This document shows positions 6,991 through 15,587 of a DNA stretch of 37,469 nt, piece after piece. Numbering within the stretch: the first letter of the stretch is position 1; each line of letters begins with the position of its first letter. Origin of the DNA: RGIG3528 sp963649295 (GTDB lineage Bacteria > Bacillota > Clostridia > Lachnospirales > Lachnospiraceae). The notes under the pieces were generated by a model. It saw nothing but the letters and a program-made list of their open reading frames with translations. It ran no database searches and was not told where the DNA came from. Both the position numbers and the translations under genes were made by a program. The stretch is from the NCBI GenBank assembly GCA_963649295.1, contig CAVJHK010000016.1, positions 1 through 37,469 on the forward strand, written 5' to 3'.

Positions 6991-9900
6991 TTTTAAATTA
7001 TCCGCAGAACAGCAAAAAGTGGTTGATACACGCAATGCCTCTCTCCTTGTTGCGGCTGCTGCGGGCTCCGGCAAAACGGCTGTTCTTGTAAAAAGAATTA
7101 TGGAACGCATCAAAGAAGGCTCAGTATCCGTTGACAGACTTCTGATTGTCACCTTTACGCGCCTTGCGGCTTCGGAAATGCTCGAAAGACTTGAAAGTGC
7201 GCTTGAAAAGGAAATCAGCCAAAATCCTCTTGATCAAAAATTAAATATGCAATATGCAAAGCTTAAAAATGCCGAAATTTCGACGATAGACAGCTTTTGC
7301 GGAAGAATTGTAAAGGAAAATTTTGATTTGTGCGATATAAATCCGGATTTTTCCGTTATGGAAGAAACGGTTGAAAAGCAGCTTGTTGATGATATTCTTG
7401 ATGATATTTTTGAAGAAGAATATACGGCTGCATCACCTGATTTTATATGCCTTGTAAGAAGCTACGGAACATATAGGGACGATAAAGACGTAAGAAATTA
7501 CATAAAAAATGTCCTAAAAAAAGCCGAAAATGAGCCTTGGCCAAAAAAATGGTTAAATGACATAAGGGAAGAGTGTGACAAAGGTCTTCCGGATGAATTA
7601 TATGATAAAATCGCCTCTGAAACGCATGAATTAATCGAAGAAACCTATGCGGCTATTAAAGAAATAAAAGAAGGCTTTATGGCATGCGGAGCGGATAAGC
7701 ATGCGGAAAGGGTGATGACGGATCTCACAAATCTGGAGGCTTTGAGACAGTTGAGACCGGATTTTGATACATATTTTAAAAAGATAAAATTTGAGTTTGC
7801 AAATTTTTATGGATGCAGATATAACGGAAAAAGCTATGCGGATCATCCTGTTGACATAACCCAAAAGGATTTGCTTGCGAACAGGAGAGCAAAATTTAAA
7901 GATGCCTTTAAAAATTATATTTCCGAATTTTATGCTTTTGATCGTGCGGAAAACAACATAATTTTTAAAAAAACGGTTCCTGCCGTAAAAAAGCTTATTG
8001 AGCTGACAATAGAGCTTAAAAACAGACTTTGGGAAACAAAAAAAGAAAAAAACGGCTTTTCGTTCAGTGATATAGAGCATATGGCACTTGATATTTTGTG
8101 CACGGAGGACGAAAACGGATGTGTAAACAGAACCGAAACCGCACGTGAAATTTCAAAAGAATATGACGAAATAATGATTGATGAGTATCAGGACTCAAGC
8201 TTTATTCAGGAATATATTCTTGCAAGCGTGTCACATGACAGAAGTGTTGTGAAGGAGGAAGGAACGGCAACAGGCTTTACACCTAACCTTTTTATGGTTG
8301 GTGACGTAAAGCAGAGTATATACAGGTTCAGAAATGCGAGTCCCGAGCTTTTTATGGGAAAATATCATGATTTTAGGGACGCCGGCGATCATATAAAAAT
8401 CGATCTCTCAAAAAATTACAGAAGCAGGGAAAGCGTTTTAAATTCCATAAATGTTCTTTTGGCACCGATTATGCGTGAAAGTCTGACGGAAATTGAATAT
8501 GATTCCGCAAGTGCCTTGCATTTTGGCTCGCAAAAAAGCTATTGCCCGGACGAAACGCAAAATCCGAATTATAATACGGAACTTATTTTGATTGAAACAA
8601 ACCCAAAGATAAGAAAAAAATTAAACGACGATACGAGTGACGAGAGAGATAGGCAAAATCCGGAATTTGAAGCTGAACAGGATGCAGAAGGCGAAGATAC
8701 AGAAGGCGAAGATACAGAAGGTACGGAAGAAGAAAACGATTCAAAAGAATATATTGCAGCTTTGACGGTCGGGCGAAAAATTCGCGAAATGGTCAAAAAC
8801 GGATTCCCGGTGTCTGCGGGTACGGATTCAGACAATAAGCCGATAACAAGAAATGTAAAATACGGGGATTTTGCTCTTTTGTTTTTGTATACGACGGGTG
8901 TTTCCAAAATCTATACGGATGTGTTTCAAAAAATGGGAATTCCGATAAGCTCGGAAATTACAGTCGGCTTTTTTGATACGGTTGAAATCAAAAAAATGAT
9001 GTCCTTCTTAAAAATTCTTGACAATCCGTATGACGATATAAGCTTTGCGGCAATTTTATATTCCGAAATCGTGAATATTGACGCAAACGATCTCGGAATA
9101 ATTGCTGCATACAAAAACAAGGATAATGAAAACAAGCTTCCGCTATACAGGGCGGCAAGGGAATTGTGTGAGAAAGCGGAAAATCAAAAAAAAGCAGAAT
9201 CCGTTAACGAAAGCAAAACGTGTGAATATTATGAAATCGTCAAAATGGCTGAAGCAAAGGGCGTTATCAAAAAGCTTAAAAGGTTTTTTGCGCTTTATGA
9301 CCTTCTTCTCGCAAAAAGGAACACATATACGGTACACTCGTTAATTGAAGCAATTTATGACGAAACGGGATATAAGGATATTGTATCGGTTATGCCGTAC
9401 GGTGAGCGGAGACGCGGAAACCTTGCACTTCTTGTAAGCCTCGCAAAACGATTTGAACACGGCTCATATGCGGGTGTGCACGACTTTATTCATTATATAG
9501 ACAGGTGCATCGAAAATGAGGAAAAGTTTGGTGAGGCAAGTCCGGAGAAAACAGACGATGCTGTAAGGATCCTTACGATTCACAAATCAAAGGGCCTTGA
9601 ATTTCCCGTTGTATTTTTGTGCAATACTGACAAGGAATTTAACAAAAATGATTTTTCTGCACCCATAATCATGAATCACAAACTGGGTATTGCTTCAAAT
9701 TATGTGGATACGGAAAAGCATATCAAATATAAGACTCTGAAGCAGAATGTTATACTCGGTATCGAAAAGAGCAAATATGTTTCGGAAGAGGCAAGGGCGC
9801 TTTATGTTGCGCTTACCCGTGCAAAGGAAAAGCTTTTTATCGTCGGAAAGGAAAAGCTTTTGCCCGGCAAAAAGGAAAATAAGAATAAGGTGGAAAAATG

Positions 9901-11200
9901 GAGTGAGACTGTTTTGTCAAACGACGGCGCATTTTTGGACTGCGATATTGCAAAGGTTAATCGTCTTATGGATTTTGTCTGTCCGTCTTTGCTTGTTGGG
10001 CAAAATATCGATATTGCAGAGCTTCCCCAAAAGGATATCACGGAAAGGATAAGGATTACAAGAAATTGCGGTACGGAAGAATTTTCGGCGGATTTTGATG
10101 TGACAATTGCTGCCTATGCCGCGAGCGATGCCGCATTTATGCTTAAAAATTCGGGATATACGAGGGAGGAATTAAAAGAGCAGACTGCAAAGCACAGAGA
10201 AAATGCCGAGAAAACGGAAAAAACAAATGTCTTATCGAGTGCAAATGAATGCCAAGAGAAAGAAGAGTTTGTAAAAAGCCGTGCTGAATTGCCGGAAAAC
10301 GGAGATGTTTTTGGACCGGGAACAATTTTTGATAATCCGGATATACTTGCGGAAATAAAAGCGCAAAAGGAATTTGTTTATCCTTATATGGCGGAGGCTT
10401 TTGCGCCCGTCAGAGTTTCGGTGTCGGAGCTTAAGCATATCGAAATCGAAAATCTCCTTGAAGAAAGCGAAAAGGATGCGGAAAATGTGCCTTATCTTCC
10501 GGGATTTTTGGGGGGAGAAGGGGCGGAACAGTTCAAAGAAAATATATCGGATTTAAGCATATCGGATTTAAATTTGCCGAAATTAAATGTATCGGATACG
10601 TGTGCTGACGCGAACACAGAAAAATCAAGACGCTTTAAGCATGAAAACGAAGTACAAAAGGGCGCTCTCCGCGGAACTCTTTATCATGAAGTGTTTGAAA
10701 AATTGCAATATAACGGAAAATATGATACATTTGAGGACGCCAAAAAATCCGTTTCGGAAGATATTGCTTATTTGATAAAAGAGGGCTTCCTTGAGGATGA
10801 CATCCTTGATACCGTGTCTATTGAAAAAATCGCAAAATTTTGTATGAGCGACATAGGAAAACGGATGATTATGGCAGAGCAGACGGGACGTCTTCACAGG
10901 GAGCAGCCTTTTGTATACAATCTTACGCCTTCGGAATACAATTTTTATTCAAAAACTGATAAGGCAGTCACGCCCGTCATGGTGCAGGGCATAATCGACG
11001 CCTATATAGATGACGGCGATTCGATTACGATAATCGATTACAAAACGGACAGGATTAATAAGGATGCGGAAAGTGAGCTCCGTGCAAAATACCATGTGCA
11101 ACTTGATATTTATGCTCTTGCTGTAACCAAAATCACCGGCAAAAGGGTAAAAGAAAAAATCATTTATTCGGTTGCGAAAGATACGGATTTTGCGGTATAG
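6983..11200 (+). CDS. addA: AddA subunit of the AddAB helicase-nuclease
   Basis: A 1405-residue SF1A helicase-nuclease. The ATG follows AAGGAG inside the end of addB. Visible motifs are Walker A AAAGSGKT (25-32), motif Ia VTFTRLAASEM, Asp400-Glu401 in IMIDEYQD, motif III GDVKQSIYRFR, motif IV NYRSRESV, motif V TIHKSKGLEFPVV and motif VI YVALTRAKEKLF. The C-terminal RecB-type nuclease has GTLYHEVFEKL, Asp1339 (GIIDAY) and Asp1352-Tyr-Lys1354 (IIDYKTD). It translocates 3' to 5' and cleaves in the AddAB complex. The chain is clearly longer than Bacillus AddA (about 1230 residues). The excess lies in an acidic repeat-containing insertion at about 555-595 and a polar insertion at about 1060-1220, both within or beside small DNA repeats. 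Confidence 0.96.
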   Translation: MADFKLSAEQQKVVDTRNASLLVAAAAGSGKTAVLVKRIMERIKEGSVSVDRLLIVTFTRLAASEMLERLESALEKEISQNPLDQKLNMQYAKLKNAEISTIDSFCGRIVKENFDLCDINPDFSVMEETVEKQLVDDILDDIFEEEYTAASPDFICLVRSYGTYRDDKDVRNYIKNVLKKAENEPWPKKWLNDIREECDKGLPDELYDKIASETHELIEETYAAIKEIKEGFMACGADKHAERVMTDLTNLEALRQLRPDFDTYFKKIKFEFANFYGCRYNGKSYADHPVDITQKDLLANRRAKFKDAFKNYISEFYAFDRAENNIIFKKTVPAVKKLIELTIELKNRLWETKKEKNGFSFSDIEHMALDILCTEDENGCVNRTETAREISKEYDEIMIDEYQDSSFIQEYILASVSHDRSVVKEEGTATGFTPNLFMVGDVKQSIYRFRNASPELFMGKYHDFRDAGDHIKIDLSKNYRSRESVLNSINVLLAPIMRESLTEIEYDSASALHFGSQKSYCPDETQNPNYNTELILIETNPKIRKKLNDDTSDERDRQNPEFEAEQDAEGEDTEGEDTEGTEEENDSKEYIAALTVGRKIREMVKNGFPVSAGTDSDNKPITRNVKYGDFALLFLYTTGVSKIYTDVFQKMGIPISSEITVGFFDTVEIKKMMSFLKILDNPYDDISFAAILYSEIVNIDANDLGIIAAYKNKDNENKLPLYRAARELCEKAENQKKAESVNESKTCEYYEIVKMAEAKGVIKKLKRFFALYDLLLAKRNTYTVHSLIEAIYDETGYKDIVSVMPYGERRRGNLALLVSLAKRFEHGSYAGVHDFIHYIDRCIENEEKFGEASPEKTDDAVRILTIHKSKGLEFPVVFLCNTDKEFNKNDFSAPIIMNHKLGIASNYVDTEKHIKYKTLKQNVILGIEKSKYVSEEARALYVALTRAKEKLFIVGKEKLLPGKKENKNKVEKWSETVLSNDGAFLDCDIAKVNRLMDFVCPSLLVGQNIDIAELPQKDITERIRITRNCGTEEFSADFDVTIAAYAASDAAFMLKNSGYTREELKEQTAKHRENAEKTEKTNVLSSANECQEKEEFVKSRAELPENGDVFGPGTIFDNPDILAEIKAQKEFVYPYMAEAFAPVRVSVSELKHIEIENLLEESEKDAENVPYLPGFLGGEGAEQFKENISDLSISDLNLPKLNVSDTCADANTEKSRRFKHENEVQKGALRGTLYHEVFEKLQYNGKYDTFEDAKKSVSEDIAYLIKEGFLEDDILDTVSIEKIAKFCMSDIGKRMIMAEQTGRLHREQPFVYNLTPSEYNFYSKTDKAVTPVMVQGIIDAYIDDGDSITIIDYKTDRINKDAESELRAKYHVQLDIYALAVTKITGKRVKEKIIYSVAKDTDFAV
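8686..8720 (+). repeat. 15-nt in-frame tandem repeat in addA
   Basis: The unit AGAAGGCGAAGATAC occurs at 8686-8700 and 8701-8715, with a third partial copy. It encodes repeated Glu-Gly-Glu-Asp-Thr in an acidic insertion between helicase motifs, so copy number changes keep the frame. Confidence 0.85.
10544..10573 (+). repeat. Second 15-nt in-frame tandem repeat in addA
   Basis: Two copies of ATATCGGATTTAARY at 10544-10558 and 10559-10573 encode a duplicated Ile-Ser-Asp-Leu segment. It lies in the poorly conserved linker before the nuclease domain. Confidence 0.75.
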
Positions 11201-11279
11201 ATAAGGACTGTCGTTATATAGTGCTTAATTGTTGAATAACAGTTCGGCAGTATAGGGCATTTTAGAACAGGAGATTTTT

Positions 11280-11342
11280 ATGATAAAAATGCTTTTCATC
11301 TGCCACGGCAGCAAACGGACATATAAATCAATGAATAGGTAA
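11280..11342 (+). pseudogene. Remnant resembling the start of a low-molecular-weight protein tyrosine phosphatase
   Basis: A 20-codon frame with an AGGAG ribosome binding site (about 11268-11273) encodes MIKMLFICHGSKRTYKSMNR and then stops. The first ten residues match the usual LMW-PTP beginning (MIKVLFVCHGN followed by ICRS). The catalytic CysX5ArgSer loop is broken after His-Gly, and no further phosphatase sequence follows in any frame before ylmH. The simplest reading is a gene whose body was deleted, leaving the translation start. It could instead serve as a short leader that couples translation into ylmH, which has a poor site of its own. Confidence 0.5.
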
Positions 11343-11352
11343 AAAAATACAT

Positions 11353-12105
11353 ATGGATTCTGACCTTCTCACAAAAAGACTCATCGACATGGCCAAAAAG
11401 TCGTATTCGGACAATATATTTTTGTTCAGCGACTTTTTGACGATCGATGAATTTTCGGAATTTGAAAAACAAAAAAGAGAATTATACGGAATAACCTATT
11501 TTACTTACGGCGGATATGATATGGCGGAACGACGCATGATTAGATTCGGAAATCCGGAGGAGATGGGATATTCGGTTCCGTTTCCGATCGAATGCGTAAA
11601 AATTTCGCCGGTTTCGGAAAAATTTGCCGCTACTCTCACACACAGGGATTATCTGGGCGCGATTATGTCGCTCGGCGTTGAAAGACGTGTGTTCGGAGAC
11701 ATTGTTGTAAAGATGAAAGACGCATATATTTTTTGCGAAACCAAATTTTCGGAATTTTTGATACAAAATCTCGTGTCCGTGGGCAGAAACTTTGTGACGG
11801 TTTCTGTATGTGAATTTCCGGATTCGGATGTTATATTTAAAAAGGAGCTTACGCATATTCAGGTGTCATCGGCTCGTGCGGATGCCGTTATAGCGCATGT
11901 GTGTCATATGGCTCGCGGAAATGTGCCGCCTTTGTTTTTGAAGGGCTTTGTGACATTAAACGGAAAAACGCTTGAAGCACGGGACAAAATGTTAAAAGAA
12001 GGGGATATTTTTTCTGTGAGGGGATACGGAAAATTTGTTGTCGGGGAAACTACGGGACAAAGTAAGAAAGGTAAGGACTGCATCGATATCTATAAATATG
12101 TTTGA
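11353..12105 (+). CDS. ylmH: YlmH-family RNA-binding protein with S4 domain
   Basis: A 250-residue protein, close to the usual 255-260 residues of YlmH. The N-terminal domain contains the family pattern GITYFTYGGYDMAERRMIRF (about 46-65) and LTHRDYLGAIMSLGVERRVFGD (about 96-117). The S4 RNA-binding domain is at about 170-240 (SSARADAV, then GFVTLNGK and the VRGYGKF strand). In Bacillus, YlmH (RqcP2) binds the ribosome or free 50S subunit and has been tied to ribosome-associated quality control; the gene often lies in the division cluster. Here it stands instead behind addBA. The ATG at 11353 has no good site; the nearest AGG lies 13 bases upstream, at the end of the phosphatase remnant, so coupling is plausible. 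The stop codon lies in a tandem repeat. Confidence 0.85.
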   Translation: MDSDLLTKRLIDMAKKSYSDNIFLFSDFLTIDEFSEFEKQKRELYGITYFTYGGYDMAERRMIRFGNPEEMGYSVPFPIECVKISPVSEKFAATLTHRDYLGAIMSLGVERRVFGDIVVKMKDAYIFCETKFSEFLIQNLVSVGRNFVTVSVCEFPDSDVIFKKELTHIQVSSARADAVIAHVCHMARGNVPPLFLKGFVTLNGKTLEARDKMLKEGDIFSVRGYGKFVVGETTGQSKKGKDCIDIYKYV

Positions 12106-12173
12106 TGAAAAAGAATATATTTGATGAACATAAAATACATTTGATGAACATAAAATATATTTGCTGAATATGG
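12101..12173 (+). repeat. 20-nt tandem repeat spanning the ylmH stop codon
   Basis: Units start at 12101 (19 nt, TTTGATGAAAAAGAATATA), 12120 and 12140 (20 nt each, TTTGATGAACATAAAATAYA), with a partial unit at 12160 (TTTGCTGAATATGG). The first unit contains the ylmH stop (12103-12105). The array fills most of the spacer before the MATE gene. Confidence 0.88.
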
Positions 12174-12197
12174 TATCATGCCGAAAAATAAAAAGAA

Positions 12198-13553
12198 ATG
12201 AATAATCATGCAACCGAAAAACCGATATATAACGAACTTGCCAAAACTCCCATACCGAAGCTTGTGATAAAGCTCGGAATTCCCACTACGATAAGCATGC
12301 TTGTGACAAGCATTTACAATATGGCGGACACTTATTTTGTGGGCGACGAAAACACAAGCGCGTCGGGTGCGGTGGGAGTTGTTTTTGGACTTATGTCGGT
12401 GATTCAGGCTTTTGGATTTTTGTTCGGACAGGGTGCGGGTGTTTTGGCATCACGTGCGCTCGGAGCGGGCGACAAAAGAAAAGCCGACAAAACCGACTCG
12501 ACGGGACTTTTTCTGGCACTCCTTGCGGGCACAATAATAGGAGTGTTCGGACTGATTTTTCTTGATCCCTTTATGAGGCTTCTTGGGAGCACCGAAACGA
12601 TACTTCCCTATGCAAGAGAGTATTCTCTTTTTATTCTTATTGCGGCACCGCTTATGTGCGCAAGCTGCGTTTTAAACAATATCTTGCGTTTTGAGGGAAA
12701 AGCCGTTTATTCGATGGTAGGGCTTGTTGCGGGCGGACTTTTGAATATATTCGGTGACTATGTGCTTGTGAGAATTCTTAATATGAGTGTTATGGGAGCG
12801 GGGATTTCCACTGCGGTGTCACAGGTGATAAGCTTTTTGCTTTTGCTTTTGCCCTTTTTAAAGGGCGACAGTGTTGCGCATTTGAGCCTTCGCGACGTGA
12901 CCTTTAATTTTCAAATGATAGGAGATATTTGCAAAACCGGACTTCCGAGCCTTATACGCCAGGGAATGTCAAGCCTTTCAACGATGATGCTAAACAACGG
13001 CGCAAAAATCTACGGTGATGCTGCGGTTGCGGCAATGTCGATAGTAAATCGCGTATGCTTCTTTACCTTTGCGACGGCGCTTGGAATCGGACAGGGCTTT
13101 CAGCCTGTTGCCGCATTCAATTACGGAGCCAAAAAATATAAGCGTGTAAAGAGTGCTTACGCTTTTACGGTTACGGTCGGCGGATGCTTCCTCACAACGG
13201 TTGCGATTTTGGGATTTATTTTTTCAGACAGAATAATCGGAATATTCAGAAATGATCCGGAAGTCATAAAAATAGGTACAAGTGCCTTAAAGGTGCAATT
13301 TATCGGCCAATTGTTCCAGCCTGTTGCGGTATGTTCCAACATGCTTTTTCAAAGTACGGGAAAAACGCGTGAGGCTGCGGTGCTGTCACTATGCAGAAGC
13401 GGACTCTTCTTTATTCCTGTATTAAGTATCGGCTTAAAACTGTTTGGGCTTCCCGCCGTTCAATATTCACAAAGCATAGCGGATGTGATGACATTTCTTG
13501 TTGCCGCACCGATGGGAATAAGATATGCATTTTCGCTTGGGGATAAAGAATAA
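12198..13553 (+). CDS. MATE family multidrug/cation antiporter
   Basis: A 451-residue polytopic protein with about 12 membrane segments in two homologous halves. The N-terminus carries the typical MATE helix (IPTTISMLVTSIYNMADTYFVG), followed by an ASGAVGVVFGLMSVIQAFGFLFGQG segment. The second half has the related GMSSLSTMMLNNGAK and GIGQGFQPVAAFNYGAK motifs. MATE proteins export cationic drugs and metabolites using Na+ or H+. The substrate cannot be told from sequence. The ATG at 12198 has only an A-rich, weak ribosome binding site. No clear own promoter is visible, so it may be read from the addBA-ylmH transcript. A bidirectional terminator follows. Confidence 0.9.
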   Translation: MNNHATEKPIYNELAKTPIPKLVIKLGIPTTISMLVTSIYNMADTYFVGDENTSASGAVGVVFGLMSVIQAFGFLFGQGAGVLASRALGAGDKRKADKTDSTGLFLALLAGTIIGVFGLIFLDPFMRLLGSTETILPYAREYSLFILIAAPLMCASCVLNNILRFEGKAVYSMVGLVAGGLLNIFGDYVLVRILNMSVMGAGISTAVSQVISFLLLLLPFLKGDSVAHLSLRDVTFNFQMIGDICKTGLPSLIRQGMSSLSTMMLNNGAKIYGDAAVAAMSIVNRVCFFTFATALGIGQGFQPVAAFNYGAKKYKRVKSAYAFTVTVGGCFLTTVAILGFIFSDRIIGIFRNDPEVIKIGTSALKVQFIGQLFQPVAVCSNMLFQSTGKTREAAVLSLCRSGLFFIPVLSIGLKLFGLPAVQYSQSIADVMTFLVAAPMGIRYAFSLGDKE

Positions 13554-13575
13554 TAAAAGAACAACGAAATAAAGT

Positions 13576-13609
13576 AAAAAGCTTACCGGATGCGGTAAGC
13601 TTTTTTTTT
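13576..13609 (+). terminator. Bidirectional intrinsic terminator between convergent genes
   Basis: A 13-bp stem (13576-13588/13593-13605) with core GCTTACCG/CGGTAAGC and loop GATG. There is a T run on the plus strand (13601-13609) and an A run upstream that gives Ts on the minus strand. It ends both the MATE gene and the converging minus-strand gene. Confidence 0.92.
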
Positions 13610-15150
13610 CATACCAAATAAACCAGATACGTAAATCCCATAAATACCAAAGCCGATGCAATAAAAGCGATTACGGTATATGTGAGCCTTGCACTCATAA
13701 AGGACACACGTGTGAGTATATTTGTCCAGGTGCGCTTGATTATGGCATAAGCACTTACAACAAATATTACGGATGAAATGATTGATGCGATTATTGCGCT
13801 TTTTGCGTCGGCAGAGGTAAACGCGGGATTTGTTGTAACAAGAAGTGTGAGCAATACAAGCGGTATAATGAGCCCGAAAACAAAAGACAGCGTAAACCTG
13901 TCACACATCGATTCGGCGATTGTTTCGGGATCCTTTTTTACGTTTACTTCTCTTTTTGACGATTTTTTTAGTGCTCTGTATTCGGACAGACGAATACTTA
14001 ACATTTTGTAATCCTTGTTTTCGTAGGCAATGCGGACACCTTCCGCAAGAGACGTGATTATGTCGTCATACGGGTTTGAAGTGAGTATCGATTTTTTTGA
14101 TCCCGAATCGTAATACATTGTATAAACCCGATCATCAAAAACATATGTGATTTTTAAATAAATTCGCTGGAAAACAATTGCGCGGTACTTTAAAATACGC
14201 ATGTTTGGAATTGTATTTATTGTATCGCAAAGATTATTGAATATTGCGCCCGTGTTAAATTCCGTTTCGGTGAGCCGATAGTTAAAATCCTTGGTATTTA
14301 TGGACAAAATCGGAGTGCTGCTTTCGTATACGGCAACCGTATGAGTAGAAAAGGAGTCATTTAATTCGTCAAAGAAAGGCACAAGTTCGGACCTGAGCTT
14401 TGACATAAAGAACATGTTTGAATTATCTGCCGTGTGAATTTCTGATGTAACAATTACACTATTTGTAACAGCGCCCGTGCCTCCGCAGGTGTCGCAGGTA
14501 ACAGCGCCCGTCCCTCCGCAGTCGGGACACAAAATGCTGCCCGTGCCTCCGCAGGTGCGGCAAAATGCAGGGGATTCGGCAGAGGCTCCGGCAAGGCTTG
14601 TATCGTTCAAAGTTTTTACACTTCCGTTCGCATTTTCTGACGCATTTCCTGCTGTATTTCCTGTTGCCGCATCAGAAGACACATTATATCCCGTTCCGAG
14701 GCACTTTGGACACGGAACATGCTTTATGCCGTCACATGTGCGGCATGTGACATTACCGTGATGCGCGCATACGGGGCAGGATTCCACATAATCCGTATAA
14801 GGAAGCGTGACAGTATTTTTGCTTTCTTTAAAAATATCCTGTACGGGCATACCCATATCCCAAATGTTGAATTCGTAGGCATGACGCTTGCGGTCTGAGG
14901 TTACTGACCCCGCACCCGGGCTAATAACATCTTTTATGTCTCTTGTTTCATAAGAAATTTGACACTTTACAAAGGTGTCGGGATAAGCCTCTATATTCTG
15001 AATCAAAATATTTTTTTCAAGCTGTCTTAAAAAATTTGTTGTACCAAGGTTAAAAGCTTTTGCAAGAAGCGATTTTACCTGAGGCTCAAATTTTGATCCG
15101 TCCTCCGATGTGTACAAATCTCCTTTTTTTGTACAAGTCTGATTGCTCAT
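13609..15150 (-). CDS. Membrane-anchored protein with DnaJ-like zinc-finger repeats, unknown function
   Basis: A 513-residue protein. The start is the ATG whose complement is at 15148-15150, preceded by GGGGGA at a good distance; a frame-extending ATG further out lacks a site. The N-terminal 120 residues are unrecognised. About 125-230 holds CxxC units, two of them (CPKCLGTG, CRTCGGTG) followed by CPDCGGTGAV and CDTCGGTGAV, as in the zinc domain of DnaJ but without a J domain. The array is split by a Ser/Ala/Asn-rich linker. A 170-residue mixed domain follows. The last about 100 residues contain three to four hydrophobic segments near the C-terminus, so the zinc part is probably cytoplasmic and membrane-tethered. 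A redox, folding or RNA role is conceivable but not shown. It is monocistronic, with its own strong promoter. Confidence 0.75.
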   Translation of the reverse strand: MSNQTCTKKGDLYTSEDGSKFEPQVKSLLAKAFNLGTTNFLRQLEKNILIQNIEAYPDTFVKCQISYETRDIKDVISPGAGSVTSDRKRHAYEFNIWDMGMPVQDIFKESKNTVTLPYTDYVESCPVCAHHGNVTCRTCDGIKHVPCPKCLGTGYNVSSDAATGNTAGNASENANGSVKTLNDTSLAGASAESPAFCRTCGGTGSILCPDCGGTGAVTCDTCGGTGAVTNSVIVTSEIHTADNSNMFFMSKLRSELVPFFDELNDSFSTHTVAVYESSTPILSINTKDFNYRLTETEFNTGAIFNNLCDTINTIPNMRILKYRAIVFQRIYLKITYVFDDRVYTMYYDSGSKKSILTSNPYDDIITSLAEGVRIAYENKDYKMLSIRLSEYRALKKSSKREVNVKKDPETIAESMCDRFTLSFVFGLIIPLVLLTLLVTTNPAFTSADAKSAIIASIISSVIFVVSAYAIIKRTWTNILTRVSFMSARLTYTVIAFIASALVFMGFTYLVYLV

Positions 15151-15236
15151 GATTTCCCCCATATGCCCTAAAAAAAACAAAGTATTTTGTTTGTATGCGA
15201 ACCGTTTGCGCGGCTTCGCAATATATTTTATATCTC

Positions 15237-15265
15237 ATTATAATCGCACAGGCGAAAATTTACAA
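15237..15265 (-). promoter_or_regulatory. Sigma-A promoter of the zinc-repeat membrane protein gene
   Basis: Reading the minus strand: TTGTAA (15265-15260), a 17-bp spacer and consensus TATAAT (15242-15237). It lies about 87 bp before the start codon. Confidence 0.75.
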
Positions 15266-15325
15266 GAAAATGTTTATTTGTGCAATATGTACAAAAACGC
15301 ATTTCTTTTTTGTGCATAATTCACA

Positions 15326-15354
15326 TAGACTGAACAAAAAAGTCGTGTTAATAT
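15326..15354 (+). promoter_or_regulatory. Possible promoter of the TetR/alpha-galactoside operon
   Basis: TAGACT (15326-15331), a 17-bp spacer and TAATAT (15349-15354). The -35 box is weak. If used, it gives a leader of about 230 nt that runs through the 33-34-nt repeats at 15461-15537. A closer promoter is not obvious. Confidence 0.35.
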
Positions 15355-15460
15355 GGAAACTACGAAACGGATATGAGTTTCCGAGTTTCCGAATGTTAAA
15401 ATCACTCGAGAATAATCAAAAAAATGAAACATGAAAATGACAGGAATCAACAAATTGTTA

Positions 15461-15537
15461 AGACAGAAAAGATAGGAATATCCGAATATTTGAAGGCAGA
15501 AAAAGCACAGAATATCCGAATATTCAAAGACAGAAAG
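15461..15537 (+). repeat. 33/34-nt tandem repeat with two near-palindromic 16-mers (possible TetR operators)
   Basis: Units at 15461-15493 and 15494-15527, with a partial third at 15528-15537, each begin AGRCAGAAA. Each full unit carries GAATATCCGAATATTY (15476-15491 and 15510-15525), an inverted repeat with one mismatched pair in the second copy. The centres are 34 bp apart, and the second site ends 62 bp before the TetR start. Such paired palindromes next to a tetR-type gene are typical of autoregulatory operators; binding here is inferred. Confidence 0.6.
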
Positions 15538-15587
15538 AAAAATGCAAATTCATATGTAAACCCGCGTTCGGACGGAAAGGAATAAGA

